Shown in pieces: positions 11,353 to 22,403 of a DNA stretch of 38,154 nucleotides. The DNA is from Cudoniella acicularis (taxonomy: Eukaryota; Ascomycota; Leotiomycetes; Helotiales; Helotiaceae). Every line of letters starts with the position of its first letter. Position 1 is the first letter of the stretch. The translations under genes were made by a program, and so were the position numbers. The notes below the pieces were generated by a model that searched no databases, was not told the origin of the DNA, and was given only the letters and a program-made list of their open reading frames with translations. The stretch covers positions 1-38,154 of the forward strand of contig JAAMPI010000429.1 of NCBI GenBank assembly GCA_013054445.1. The letters are read 5' to 3'.

Positions 11353-14071
11353 ATGGCACCAACACTCGTTTACCCGGCTCTTGCCACTTTCCTCCTCTTA
11401 ATATCCGTTTGTGGCCTTTTTTCAAAGCCTCTCGCTGTTGTGTAAGGGACTAACTGAAAATAATAGCTGCCTCTTTCCGAAACGCGATATGTTCGCCATG
11501 AGAGGAGTTTGATATCGCCAAGAAGCGGCACGTGGAGTTATGTAGGATGCTACACGTCAGTTGTCCCTGTGCCCCAATCGATACAACCAAGATTCTGTGT
11601 ATCTCTCTATTTTCGCTGCATGCATCCCTATTTCCTGCGACCACCCAGCTTGATTTTTTTGAGGTTCAAGGACCCTGGAGTCGATCTCGGTGGCCTGCAT
11701 GGGGATGGCCCTTCCCGATAACCAGAAATCCCATACAGGCACGGTACCGGGAGGCTGCTGTCGTGTATTGGCTTCTTGCATCATCGATACATCAGATTGC
11801 GGCAAAGATTGACGAGAAGATGTGAGGCTAACACTTTGATAGAGATTCTGTCGGAGCCAGAACGCTGCCCTCGAATCCCGGAACCACGGGTGGAACTGCA
11901 GCCCTCACTGTTGAGCTCTGCACATCAACATGCCAAGGTTTGGGCTATGTCTTTGCCGGTATGGAGTATGCTGGACAATGTTGTAAGTTCGGCTGATAGA
12001 TACCTCCTCCACTTCATCTCATCTAATATTTCACAGTTTGCGGCAACGCTTTCCTCAATGGAGGCGGCCCAGCTCCTGATGGCGAGACCGGCTGCGATAT
12101 GGCATGCAGCGGTAACGCTACGGAGACTTGTGGCGGTCCCAATCGCCTCAGCCTCTGGGACTTCAACGATGCCATCAATGCCACCTCTTCCAGCTCCTCA
12201 TCAGCTACCGCATCAGCTACCAGTTCTTCCTCTTCTGCAGCTGCCACCGGCCCTCCCGGATGGAGTGAACTTGGATGCTATACCGATTCCGTGGGAGCGC
12301 GTGCCCTGACAGATCAACTGTATACTATTCCTGGAGCTTCCATGACTGTCGAGGCCTGCACTGCTGCTTGCAAGACGGCCGGGTACCCGCTTGCCGGTGT
12401 TGAGTATTCCGATGAGTGTTATTGTGGTAACACCATTTCGAATTCCAACGTGCTTTCCACGGATGGTGGCTGCACCATGACATGCAATGGCAACACTGCT
12501 GAAATCTGTGGCGGCCCGAATCGCATCAACATCTATAGCATAAGTGGCGCTTCCAGTTCCGGATCAGCAACTGCATCCGGCTCTGCTTCTTCTGTATCGG
12601 CTTCCAGCTCTGCTACCGCTACAGCTTCTACAGGATGGAATTCTCTTGGATGCTATACCGACGCTGTTGGCGCTCGTGCATTGGTCAACCAACAATACAC
12701 CATCCCCGGTGCTTCCATGACCGTCGAAGCTTGCGAAGCCGCTTGCAAGACTCTCGGATACACACTTGCTGGTGTTGAATATTCCGATGAATGCTACTGC
12801 GCCAACTCCATCTCCAATGCCAATGCCCCCGCCACAGATGGCTGCACCATGACCTGTAACGGCAACACTGCAGAAATCTGCGGCGGCCCCAACCGAATTA
12901 ACATCTACAGCTACAATTCGGGTGCAACCAGCTCCAGCGCATCAGGCACGGCATCCGCCACTGGCTCTGTGACAGGAACTTCCACATCAGTGACCGCATC
13001 ATCCACATCTCCAGTCGCGACCGGTCTTCCAAGTGGTTGGTCGTACAAAGGATGTTGGGTTGATAATCAATATGGTCGTATCCTTGGTTATGCCCAACCC
13101 AATGTTGCCAGCCTCACAATCGAGTCTTGCATCGCGACATGCAGTGGGCTCGGTTACTCCGTGGCTGGTATGGAATACTACACCCAATGTTATTGTGATA
13201 ACAATATTATCCAAGCTGGTACACTGGCCACTTCGGATTCGGACTGCAATACCCCTTGTGGTGGCAACTCGGCGGAGATTTGTGGTGGTGGGAATCTCAT
13301 GTCGATTTATTCGAACGAGACTACTGTTGATGTTATCCCGCTCCCAACGGTGCAAAAAACTGATCTTCCGGGTAACTGGACTTATCAAGGTTGTCTCCTG
13401 TGTGTCTCCCCTACTTTTTTATCCCATGTTTTTCTTGCAAAGCAATACTAACAACTAATCAGCGATAACGCCGTTACGAGAACCTTCCCCTACCAACTCG
13501 AGTTCCTCAACAACAACACAGCCGAGAACTGTCTCTCACAATGCCAGCTCTTTGGATACGGTGCTGGTGGAATGGAATACGGACAACAATGCTGTATGCT
13601 CCCCCTTTTCCTCTTGTATTCCTCGCTAATCAAATACAGTCTGCGGTGATGTTCAAAACGCCATTGATGCCGGAGCGACATTGCAACCTGAAGATACCTG
13701 CAACATGCTCTGCAGTGGAAACAGCTCTTACTATTGTGGTGGTCCAAGTAGAATCCAGTACTACACTTGGTCCGGAACTCCGCTTGAGTCGTGGGATTTC
13801 AAGAGTGGTCCTGAGGCTGGAGAGTATCAATTCTTGATTGGAGGTAAGTCACAATTTCAAAGAGACCAGAACGTTGGTCTTGGTATTAATTAAAACAGGT
13901 GTCATCATCCCTCTGATTTCCCAACCCGCCATCAACGGAAAAATCGCTTTCCTAGAGAAGGTATGTCGTTCCCTTTCCCCCCACACTACCCCACACTCCC
14001 CACAAACATAAGCTAACCCACCCACCCACCAGTTCGGCACCGAACCTGCCAACAACTCTCCACCTACTTAA
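11353..14071 (+). CDS. Secreted protein with five WSC domains
   Basis: WSC domains are eight-cysteine putative carbohydrate-binding modules found in fungal wall proteins and stress sensors. Eight exons are modelled: 11353-11441, 11505-11555, 11843-11982, 12037-13399, 13463-13593, 13640-13843, 13899-13960 and 14033-14071, giving about 692 residues. A hydrophobic signal peptide occupies roughly residues 1-25. WSC domains lie at about 40-135, 169-265, 293-385, 427-520 and 540-640, each with a GCYT/GCW/GCL start, an EY...QC/EC middle and a CGG(P/G)N-like end (CGGPSR in domain 5). Ser/Thr/Ala-rich linkers, likely O-mannosylated, separate the first four. Domains 2 and 3 are nearly identical. The tail ([13 protein letters not shown], then a hydrophobic GGVIIPL stretch) ends soon after FGTEP with no GPI signal or membrane segment. 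Exon 2's left edge is uncertain: acceptors ending at 11504, 11507, 11522 and 11525 all keep the frame. The second intron (11556-11842) is unusually long. Confidence 0.9.
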
Positions 14072-15156
14072 CATGTCTTATTCCTCCCTAAGTCCTTACT
14101 GCCACCCGCCATTCGCTGGTTTGCTGGGATCTTCCTGGCACGTCCTGCTCGGCCGCCCGGCCCCCTTTTCTTCACTACATTCTCTCTATTCCATTCAGCC
14201 TTTCGAGACTGTTACTGCAACTGATGGACGCCTCTAAGTTGAAAATTGTATTGTTACAATCTTGCACAGCTCTCACGGACTCTCACCCCTCGCGCTTGTA
14301 CATGTTGACGTTTCGATGTCCAGAGTCCCTTAGAATCACTTTGTTCCATAGCTCGTGGACTAAAGTTCGGCCTCCACATGCTACGCATGCAATTTGTTTA
14401 TACGTGAAGTGACAGAGGCAGTGAGTGATAGCGTATTCGTGTTCTTGTTCGAGTGGATTTTCTTACTTCCGAAACCTGAACCCTAGCACTATGGGCTAAG
14501 AACTTCGGGTAAGGATATTGCTTCCAGAGCGTGCCGCGGAGTAGCTCCTGCAAGGCCAGGTCTCGAGACCCTCAATGGTGTGATGGCGTCCAAAGCAAAC
14601 TCTAAATATGGCCTTTAACTGCATTCTTACTGTTATCAGCTGGATCCTTGGGCTCAGTTAGATTGAGGGGGGTTTGATATCACATGTAAGTGGGCACCGG
14701 CGAAGAACATGTTCTAGCGATCCGATCTGGTTGATGCAGTCAAAGATGTGGTGTAATTTAAGACCATTCGCAAGGTCAAAGATCAAGCGACTTTCCCGAT
14801 TTTGTATTTGGCAACTTGATGAGATGGTTTCTCGCGATGAAAATGCCACGCAATACTTCGCCATTTGAAATCTAACGATGTCGCTAGAACAGCGCAAATC
14901 GTGAGACCTCGACGCAAACCTCTTGCTCGGTGCCTTGAGCTGCTAAATGTGGAAATCACGGAATATTTTTCAACTGAAGCTTAGAATCGCCCAGATTAGT
15001 GAGCAACCTGACTCTTGAGCCATGGCATCTTCCCTGTTGACTCGGGGAATGTATTCACCGTTTATCCCATAACCTCCCCGATTATACCGGTAGCAATCTT
15101 TGACAAGAACCCCTTGTTTAGCGAATGCTTAATCTGGCCATTCGAATTTCAAGAAT

Positions 15157-15300
15157 TAGGATGGCAATATCCCAGGTCGATGTCTTTAAATAGCCAAGAC
15201 TCCTCATCACGGCGAATGTACCATCTCACTGTGTGTGCATCAGGGTCTCGGATCAATATCCGGCCAGAATGTTCTAGTTCATCAAAGGTCTAATTGTTTA
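15157..15300 (-). pseudogene. Possible exon fragment of an unidentified minus-strand gene
   Basis: Read on the minus strand, this stretch stays open with balanced, globular-protein-like composition (a segment containing RILIRDPDAHTVRWYIRRDE) and then meets a stop. Similar-looking minus-strand pieces occur at 15322-15525 and 14658-14897. I recognise no family and cannot link the pieces with splice sites. It may be a relic or chance; confidence is low. Confidence 0.2.
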
Positions 15301-16152
15301 GTTGATGCCACTGTTGAGCATTTATTTGGTGTTGTTGGCGGCAAGAATTCTCCATTTTAATGAGCATGGCTGGGCCAAAACCGACAGAGAGGTATTTTTC
15401 GAGAGTGATGAAAACCATGGCACCATTTGCGAAAGAGACTTCTGTGATTGGCCACCCCGTCTACCTTGTATCCGGGTTTCGAGATCTGCAGAAAATAGGA
15501 AAATAGCGTACTCGGCTTCCCACAACCGCTCGGAGAGTGCCGGCCCACTCGATCGCTTAATCCTAAGTGAGGCGCAGGCGTTTAGGCGGGGGATCTTCTC
15601 GTCTAGAACGTTTCCTCTTCCCGAGCAGCAAAGCGGCAGATCTCAAGCAAAACTGAAACGCAAGAGATCGTTCACCTAAAGTCATGTCACAACAACGGCT
15701 TCAGGAGGCCAAAGGGTTAGTCACCCGGGGCTGCGTAGACCTAGAGCAGTTAAATAAGGTCGTTCTTTAGCTTTGAACACGCAGTTGTCAAAATTGTAAG
15801 TTCGTCGTGTCCTGTGCACTTGGCGTTTCAGTTTGTTTAGTGTACAGAGAATTGATTGGCATGTGTAACACCACCGAAAGCGCTCACGTTACTTTGCTTC
15901 TTTCAACACATGTGATCTCTAAATCCCACTCTCCTAAGTTCCATTCTTTCCTCAAAGTGTTTTACCTTATTCATGAATCACCAATATTTCTTATTCTCAT
16001 GACCGAATACCATACGACACAAGACGTTATCTCCTAGTTTCAACGTGCAGCCCTGAGCATGGTTAAGACAGGTCCGCCCATCCCAAGAACAAAAACAAAA
16101 CATGAGACATTACCTGGACCATGAGATGCTGAAGAACTCTGCCCAATATTCA

Positions 16153-16343
16153 CTCTCCACTCATCCATTATTCTTAACTGTTTCTCGTGGTGTTTTGAGA
16201 ACTATTTTCCGTGAAGGTTGGTAGGTAGGTGCACGATGCTTACCTTTCTCTCCACTCATCCTTTCTTCTTATCTGTTTCTTGTGGTGTTTTAAGAACCTT
16301 TTCCCATGAAAATCGGTGGGTAAGTGCACGGTGCTTATCTTTC
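16153..16343. repeat. Imperfect direct tandem duplication, about 95 bp per unit
   Basis: Two adjacent units start with CTCTCCACTCATCC at 16153 and 16248. They stay alignable through a shared TGTTTCTYGTGGTGTTTT block to a shared GTGCACGRTGCTTAYCTTTC end. Differences are mostly single-base changes, many of them transitions. The duplication is non-coding, and no further copy is visible in the window. Confidence 0.8.
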
Positions 16344-17507
16344 CATTTATGTTTAGAGAAATACGGGTTGGATTGGATGGGATGGACCGCTCGCTTATGA
16401 TGCAGAATATGCATGGAAATTTATGCGTTGGTGATGCCGATAACCGTGAGCTGAAAAGAGTGAAAGAATGAATGGGATTATTCATGCCGAAGGTTTTGTG
16501 ATGAGATGATACCATGGAATGAGTTTCTGGAGTTGATCTGATTACGGACTGTGTTTGAAGGGATGAAAATGGAAGTGTGGATGGGTACCGGGAAATGACG
16601 TCGGTAGGAAGGCTAAAGCTGCTGAGATGTGTTGGTTTGTTCATGCCTTTTCCCCATCCTGAACAACTATCGTATGCTGTTCGAGTTATCCTACCATGTA
16701 CGGTTTGCCGAATACGACAACCGTAAATTATGCTACTATCTTGTAGAGCTTGTTCAAACGTCCTCAACGTGGCATCCTGCTTTCAATGCAATAACTCGCT
16801 CTCTTGAATCAGAAGATGTTTCTTCTCTTATCTTTTTTGTATGCTCCGATTTGTCGATAGGTGGGTGAAGTCATTTTAAGGCGTTGAGAATGAGAAAACT
16901 TGGGCAATTGGGGCACATGCTGAGCAGTGCCTGATTTTGAGAATAAAGAAAATAAATCATTCTGTGCCTGTAGCCAATGGATGAGGGAGGCCCATAGAAC
17001 TTCAAATGAGGTTCTATGGTGCTACCTAAACTAGATTCTTTTTTTCGTCTCGTCGGTCGGTGTTGGTGCTGGTGTCGGTAGTGGTTTTGCGGCCTGTTCG
17101 GGGAGAGTAAAGGTGGGATTTAGTTGGCACTGCAATATAATCGTCCTGATCCGGTGCCGCGACGGGTCGAACCTGGAAATCTTTGATCGGGGTGGATTGA
17201 GCTTCAAGGTTTTAGATTTTTGCGTCAGTGAAAGATTCATATTTTTGGCCTCCTTTTTCATCAGGCGTTGGTGTGTTTTAGTTGAGATGGAGGGTTTGAA
17301 ATGTATAGAAATCTACGATTGGTAAACATTTGGATTTCACATCGTCACAAAGTTTCCGATGTTATTTTGAGGTTAGTGCTTTCCTTGCTGCTTCCTGTTG
17401 GCACCGCACCTGAAATTTGTTCTCTTAGAAAGAGAGTAGTGTCGTATTTTACTGTCATGAGATAGAAAAGTTTCTCGTTTTCCCAGTCCGGAGTCAGCGC
17501 CGCGAAT

Positions 17508-17531
17508 AACACTTCAAAGAGTAAACGTTTT
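17508..17531 (+). repeat. AACACTTCAAA terminal-type motif, copy 1
   Basis: This begins AACACTTCAAAGAGTAAAC and runs into TTTT. It matches the terminal inverted repeats of the element at 29536-29673 and the copy at 17790, so it is probably the relic of one end of the same element family. Confidence 0.45.
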
Positions 17532-17789
17532 GCCTATTTTTGCTGGTATTGAAAAATTGGTTATAGAACTAAATTTTTCGTATTCTTTATTCTAGATAAT
17601 TTAATCTTGGTTTGATATAGTGGTTCTTTAACTATTTTAAGTGTTTTTGTGGGGTTTCGCTTGGTGGACTGTGAAGCTAGTTGTGATTTCTTAGATAATT
17701 GAGTGTTGTCGTTACGTAGTATTTATTTTGAAAATCTTTTGTGGTGGGGTACCGTGGGGTTTGATAGTTGACGCTGTGGAGTCATTAGG

Positions 17790-17813
17790 AACACTTCAAA
17801 AATTAAACATTTT
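17790..17813 (+). repeat. AACACTTCAAA terminal-type motif, copy 2
   Basis: This begins AACACTTCAAAAATTAAAC and runs into TTTTT, in the same orientation as the copy at 17508. A GGAGTCA word precedes both copies, suggesting a longer shared sequence that has diverged. No inverted mate is seen nearby. Confidence 0.45.
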
Positions 17814-18353
17814 TCAACATTATGATGGTGTTGTAAGTGATACGATATGAATCAACTTGCCTTTTAGTGAGCTCTTGCTCTTTGAATGATGTTTTGAATT
17901 GGTGGTTATTTAATTATTCTGGATTGTTTTGGTGAGCTATTCGACGACATAGACGGAAAAATAATTGAGTAGGGCCTGTAATTATAAATCAAAACAAGAT
18001 GAAATGCATTTTAGTATTAGTTTAGTAATGCTATAAAAAGCACCGGCGTTGAAGTATTTTGCCTGTCTCTCATGCACTTAAATATTTACCTATGGAGAGC
18101 GTAGAGTCGCCCACCCAGACATGAAATTGTATTTATGGTTAAAGACTCGATTATCACACTTTTCTTTACGACATAATTATCTTCTTGATTGATTCCAGCT
18201 TATTTAACTTTAGTTATGGTATATTTTAATCTCTAATAGCTTAATATAGACTGTATTGCTAGGTCTATTAACGTTATTCCGCTTTCCGTTTCTAGGGTGC
18301 TATTCGCTGGATTTTCGCGAGTAGCCCTGCTATATTTTAGAGAATAACCCCCA

Positions 18354-18631
18354 AGAAGCCTTATCGCGCAAGTCTGTGGAAGTCAGGTATTTTCGGCGAT
18401 TTTTAGGCTTTGCGACCCCGCTAATAGGCTTCTTAAAACGAAAGCTATCGCGATCACTTGAATGTTATAAAATAACCAGGAATAATTATCGTTTATAGCC
18501 TAGATAATCACGAGTTATAGAAGGCAAAGATACTTTCTATTAACTAGCTTTTTAAAGTTCATGAATTTATAAGTTCTGATTACCTCCTGTAAAATGCCCT
18601 TGGTTCCACAGACTTTCGCGATCAGGCTCGT
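18354..18631. mobile_element. Candidate MITE-like element defined by an imperfect inverted repeat
   Basis: The left arm TCGCGCAAGTCTGTGGAA (18364-18381) is the reverse complement, with one mismatch, of the right arm at 18604-18621. Outside the core the similarity continues weakly (AGCCTTA against AGCCTGA), giving an arm of about 28-30 bp. The roughly 220 bp interior is AT-rich and non-coding. No clear target-site duplication is visible. The length and terminal repeats suit a non-autonomous DNA transposon relic, but the ends are approximate. Confidence 0.45.
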
Positions 18632-18950
18632 TGATCAAATCTTCTTATTTTCGTGTGCGTAGCACATACGCGCAAGCATGCATGATGCATGTGTCAAACC
18701 AACATTCTCTATACCGAATTTTCTCGATTTGATGCAACCTCATGGCGCCTTGATTCGGGTAGGATTCAGATTGGAACCTTGCTGACCGGTTAAAACGTTG
18801 GTATTGTTGGTTCTGGGGAAGTTGAACCGAGCCCCGACTCCCTCAGTTGCTTCTCGCTCTCTGGTCTATACAGCTCTCGAGAGTCGAGGGAAGATACGGC
18901 ACTTCATTTTTTGAAACCTTTTGGACATTTACAGAGATACCATCAAAAAT

Positions 18951-19994
18951 ATGGCTACCATTCGAGAAGTCGACAAAATTCCGTCCATGGAGCCACGACC
19001 TCGCGAGATGCAAGTCTTATGCCTTGGACTTTCTCGCACTTCAACGATGAGTCAGTGTCATGGAGCTCTTCCAAAGTTAGTTATAAATGCTGATATAGAC
19101 TTTCCAGCCATGTATACAGCCCTCAAAAAACTCGGATATAAGCCATACCACATGATAGAGCCATCAAAACCCGGCAACAAAAAATACCGTCACATCAACT
19201 GCTGGGTGGAGGCTCTACAGAATAAAATATACGGAGATGGAAAGCTATATGGGCCCAAAGATTTCGACAAAATTCTTCAAGAATATAGTGTAAGTGTCTT
19301 GCCAGCTTTGGTTCTATCGGTGGTTCATTTGAAAAAGTTCTGATCTGATTTACAGGCCGTCACCGATATGCCATGTGTAAATTTCTCTGAACAGCTTGTT
19401 GCAGCTTTCCCAAACGCCAAGGTAGTCTTAACACAACGTGATCCTGCATCATGGGTAAAATCATGCGAAGCTTCGTTCTACACGATTCTGAGCTGGAGAA
19501 TTTGGCGGTTCCTAAGATGGCTTGAACCGGTATGGGAAATTTCTTGTTAATTTGACTTCAGCCTTTCCACTCTCCTTCTACCACGTTGCAATCCTTATTT
19601 TCCACGATTTGTTCTGAACTGACCCAGAGAGGAAATTTAGGACGGATTAGGAGCCACATACCAATGTCTTCAACTTGCACTCACAGATTGGACATTCCCT
19701 CGTCCTTGGACGGACCGCGAAGCGCTCGCCGCTTATATGCCAAAGCATGTGGCACATGTTCGATCTCTTCTGCCGCCAGAAAACCTCCTTGAATTTCACC
19801 CCCGGGATGGGTGGGAACCACTGTGCAAATTCTTGGGTAAGAAAGTTCCGAATGAGCCATTCCCATTTGTCAACAAAGGCAACACTACTGTCCAGCTTAC
19901 TGCGTTGGCTATTACTATTAAACTCATTAGAAAGAGCTTTCCTTACATATTAGCGATTGGTGTAGGGGTTATAGCGTGGAAATGGATGAAATAA
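18951..19994 (+). CDS. Sulfotransferase-like P-loop protein with C-terminal membrane anchor
   Basis: This belongs to the fungal sulfotransferase-like P-loop family (Sulfotransfer_4-type); its substrate is unknown. Four exons (18951-19050, 19108-19289, 19356-19529, 19641-19994) join in phase to 269 residues. The nucleotide-binding loop is GLSRTSTMTM at 26-35, where relatives usually have SRTGT, so Ser replaces Gly. The second phosphate motif RDPASW is at 122-127. A DGWEPLCKFLG block, a family hallmark, lies in exon 4. A hydrophobic stretch near 235-265 ending in a few basic residues looks like a tail anchor. I chose ATG 18951; an upstream TTG frame is not needed. The last intron (19530-19640, 111 bp) is longer than the others but is phase-perfect. 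A GTCAGT donor is used at 19051. Confidence 0.85.
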
Positions 19995-20305
19995 ATTGAT
20001 TGATGCATGAGGTTTGGATCACAAGGGAGAGGAGGACATTGCATCCAGAATCTAGGCACTTACTTTTGAGCTAGCGATATGTCAATAGAGCCTTCACTAT
20101 TTTTTAAATTCAAGAGGAACTAATAAAACAAATTATCTGCTACCATATAACTTTCATTCGGAAAATTCTACTCTGCATTTACCGGTGTTTTGAAAAATGG
20201 AAGATGAGCTCTAAACTTCGTTACTAAATTAAGACAAGGAAGGGGCAGATATATTGCCCACGAACACATCTTCCTTCCCAGAATTTCTGATTTCAACACC
20301 TTTTA
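19995..20305. other. Short convergent intergenic region
   Basis: The sulfotransferase-like gene and the MFS gene end facing each other here. The 311 bases are AT-rich and presumably hold both 3' UTRs; nothing else is seen. Confidence 0.5.
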
Positions 20306-22403
20306 TTACTCTTGCTTTCTCGGGTTTCGCTCCCAAAGCAGCAACGTAGCCAACAAACAAGCCGCGCCAAAGGCAGCAGTGACATGCATTGACTTGTTAA
20401 ATGCTTCTGCGTACGCTCTTCTTGCTAATACTTGCAGTTCTAGTGGGAAACTATTGACAATCTGCGCAGATCGGAGAAGCGAATTAAGTTGTGATGGGGA
20501 TAGGGCGTTTGAAAGAATCGAGGAGACGTGACTATTTATGACATTCGTAGAGATGGCAATTCCAAGAGAGCCTCCGAGAGCTCGAAATTGGCCCATTCCA
20601 CCCATTCCAACGGCTGGGAAGAGAAAATATCCGTTAGATCTGATTCATTTATGTTGCCAAGAGCTTTGGAAAATTGGGACCTGCGAATGTCTAACTTACC
20701 AACGTCTCCCTTACTCACAACCAATGGAATCATCATCATTGCTGTGGCGAATGTTCCACCGAAACCAAGCGCAAGGATAACCTGATACACATATGTCTCT
20801 TTCTGAATAGCATAGTCTGTAGACAAATTGCCCAGGAGGACAAGACCTATGATCTGGAGCGGGGCTGCGCCTAACAAAACCCAGAAGTGAGGAATTTTCA
20901 AACGTTGGACTAGTACGCCAGCAATAATTGATCCGAATGATGTAACGGCAGTAAGCGCAAGCAAGCGGTATCCAGCCTGCAGAGGTGAGTCGCCATTGAC
21001 TATTTGAAATCTCTGTGGAAGTGTGATTATGACCGTTGTCATGGTTGCCCCGACACAGAAAGAGTTGCTATGTGGCATTATTTAGCCGAGTCTAAAATTT
21101 GTAAAAATATGGGAAGACTTACAGTAAAACCCCCATCACAAACCGATCTATCATTAATCGCCAAGGAAAAACTGGTTCTTGGGAGGTTTTTCGGTTTTCC
21201 TGGTATTTTTCCCATGCTAAAAAGAGGAAGAAAAGAGCGACGCCGACGAGGAGTAGAGCGAGTGTGACTGCACTGTGCCAAGAGTACTGGGTCCCACCTT
21301 CTTCTAAAGCTGTTACGATCAAAATTGATATCCCAAGTAGAAGCAAAAGGCCATTTAAGTCTACTCGACGGAAATTCTCTCGTGTGAAGGTGGCTTTTAA
21401 AGAGTACGTTGGCTGCTCCTTGTGATTTGGAAAATTGGACGGCATTCCAATCACAGTCAATACCAAGGCTATAGCTGCACCAGGCCCACTATGTGACCCC
21501 TTGTTAGCCGTATTTTATCTGATGAGTCTGAAATTTCTTACTTCAATAAAAATATCTATCTCCAAAGACTGCTACTTTGCTCGTTGTGATTAACAACGCC
21601 GCCAAGGAGAGGCCCAGCGAGATTTGCTAATGCAGAGGTTGAGGCCAACAGTGCTGCATAGAATGGATATTTGCTTATCGGCACCATTTCGGGCAAAACA
21701 ACGAATGCCATTGCATACAAACCTCCTCCACCTATGCCTTGAAATGCACGGAGAATAATTCTGAGAGGAATTTTAGCAAACGAAGACTCCTGTGGGCGAG
21801 TTGACAGGTTATATGCTGCTTACAGTACTGTCATGTCTTGACTCAAGCCACAACCAACAGAGAAAGCAATGAAGACAGCTAGAACCAGAAGCATAAGAAG
21901 TTTCCGACCAAAAATATCGCTCAGTTTGGCAATAATAATCAAGAAGCCTTGACTCATTAGCGATATTCAAAACTGAAGTCGAAAGAAAAATTGGTACCAG
22001 TGTATGTGAGTAAGTATGAAGAAACAATCCAACTGCTCTTGCTAAAGCTATGAAGAGAATTTGAGATCGACACCAGTGAGGTGCTAACGATTGTAACTTC
22101 CAGGTTCGACAGAAAAAGACTTAGGCATATTCTAAGAGGAGTCAGACACTTTATCCAGGCACAACAACTGTTTACTTACGCTACATTCAGCACATTCAGT
22201 CTCCATCCATCCAAGTAGGAATCTGTATCTTCTGGGGTTGGATCTTCTTCCTCCGCGATGGTCCTGTTTTCTCTGTCTACATCAGCCTCACCAATTTTGA
22301 GACCTTTCTTTGCGGACGGAGAGTCAACTGGCGTGAGGTCCAGTTGCGTCCCATCATGGATGTCGCTGGTTTTGCTTTCGTCAAAACTCTTCAATGCAGG
22401 CAT
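20306..22403 (-). pseudogene. MFS multidrug-type transporter (DHA2, 14-TM) with an in-frame amber codon
   Basis: The family consists of proton-driven drug or metabolite exporters. Seven exons (22403-22180, 22131-21998, 21947-21824, 21760-21542, 21488-21123, 21067-20700, 20613-20306) join in phase to 581 codons. The N-terminus is acidic and cytosolic. SNLEVTIVSTSL and motif A (AKLSDIFGRK) follow, then RAFQGIGGGG and AGPLLGG, and the usual row of hydrophobic helices. Codon 229 is TAG (21558-21556) exactly where the family has the second Trp of WRWIF; reading resumes with IFLL. TGG to TAG is one G-to-A change on the coding strand. Everything else is intact, so this is a recent pseudogene, an individual-specific null allele or a sequence error. 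It lies next to a reductase/dehydratase pair, suggesting former service to that block. Confidence 0.85.

Larger units (their letters stand above)
14072..17340. other. Intergenic region, no supportable intact gene
   Basis: No open frame shows a recognisable domain. A minus-strand frame at about 15157-15300 and others near 14660-14900 and 15322-15525 have protein-like composition and could be fragments of a decayed minus-strand gene, but I cannot join them. The 95 bp tandem duplication at 16153-16343 lies here. A minus-strand frame at 17031-17261 has a Pro/Thr-rich end and is not identifiable. Confidence 0.45.
17341..18650. other. AT-rich, gene-free island with transposon-like relics
   Basis: Base composition falls sharply in G+C compared with the flanks, and no frame is coding. 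Two direct copies of an AACACTTCAAA-led motif (17508 and 17790) and an inverted-repeat pair (18354-18631) suggest remains of mobile elements. The AT bias looks like RIP decay; that is inference from appearance, since no dinucleotide index was computed. Confidence 0.5.

Noticed and set aside
17155..17185. tRNA-like B box near GGGTCGAACCTGG
   Set aside because: It lacks the GGTTCGA core, and no A box or foldable arms surround it.
17031..17261. Minus-strand Pro/Thr-rich frame as a gene
   Set aside because: It is 76 codons long with low complexity, no partner exons and no known motif.
19530..19640. Frameshift pseudogenisation of the sulfotransferase-like gene
   Set aside because: The frames conflict only inside a 111 bp GT-AG intron; exon 3 and exon 4 join in phase 0 into family-like sequence.
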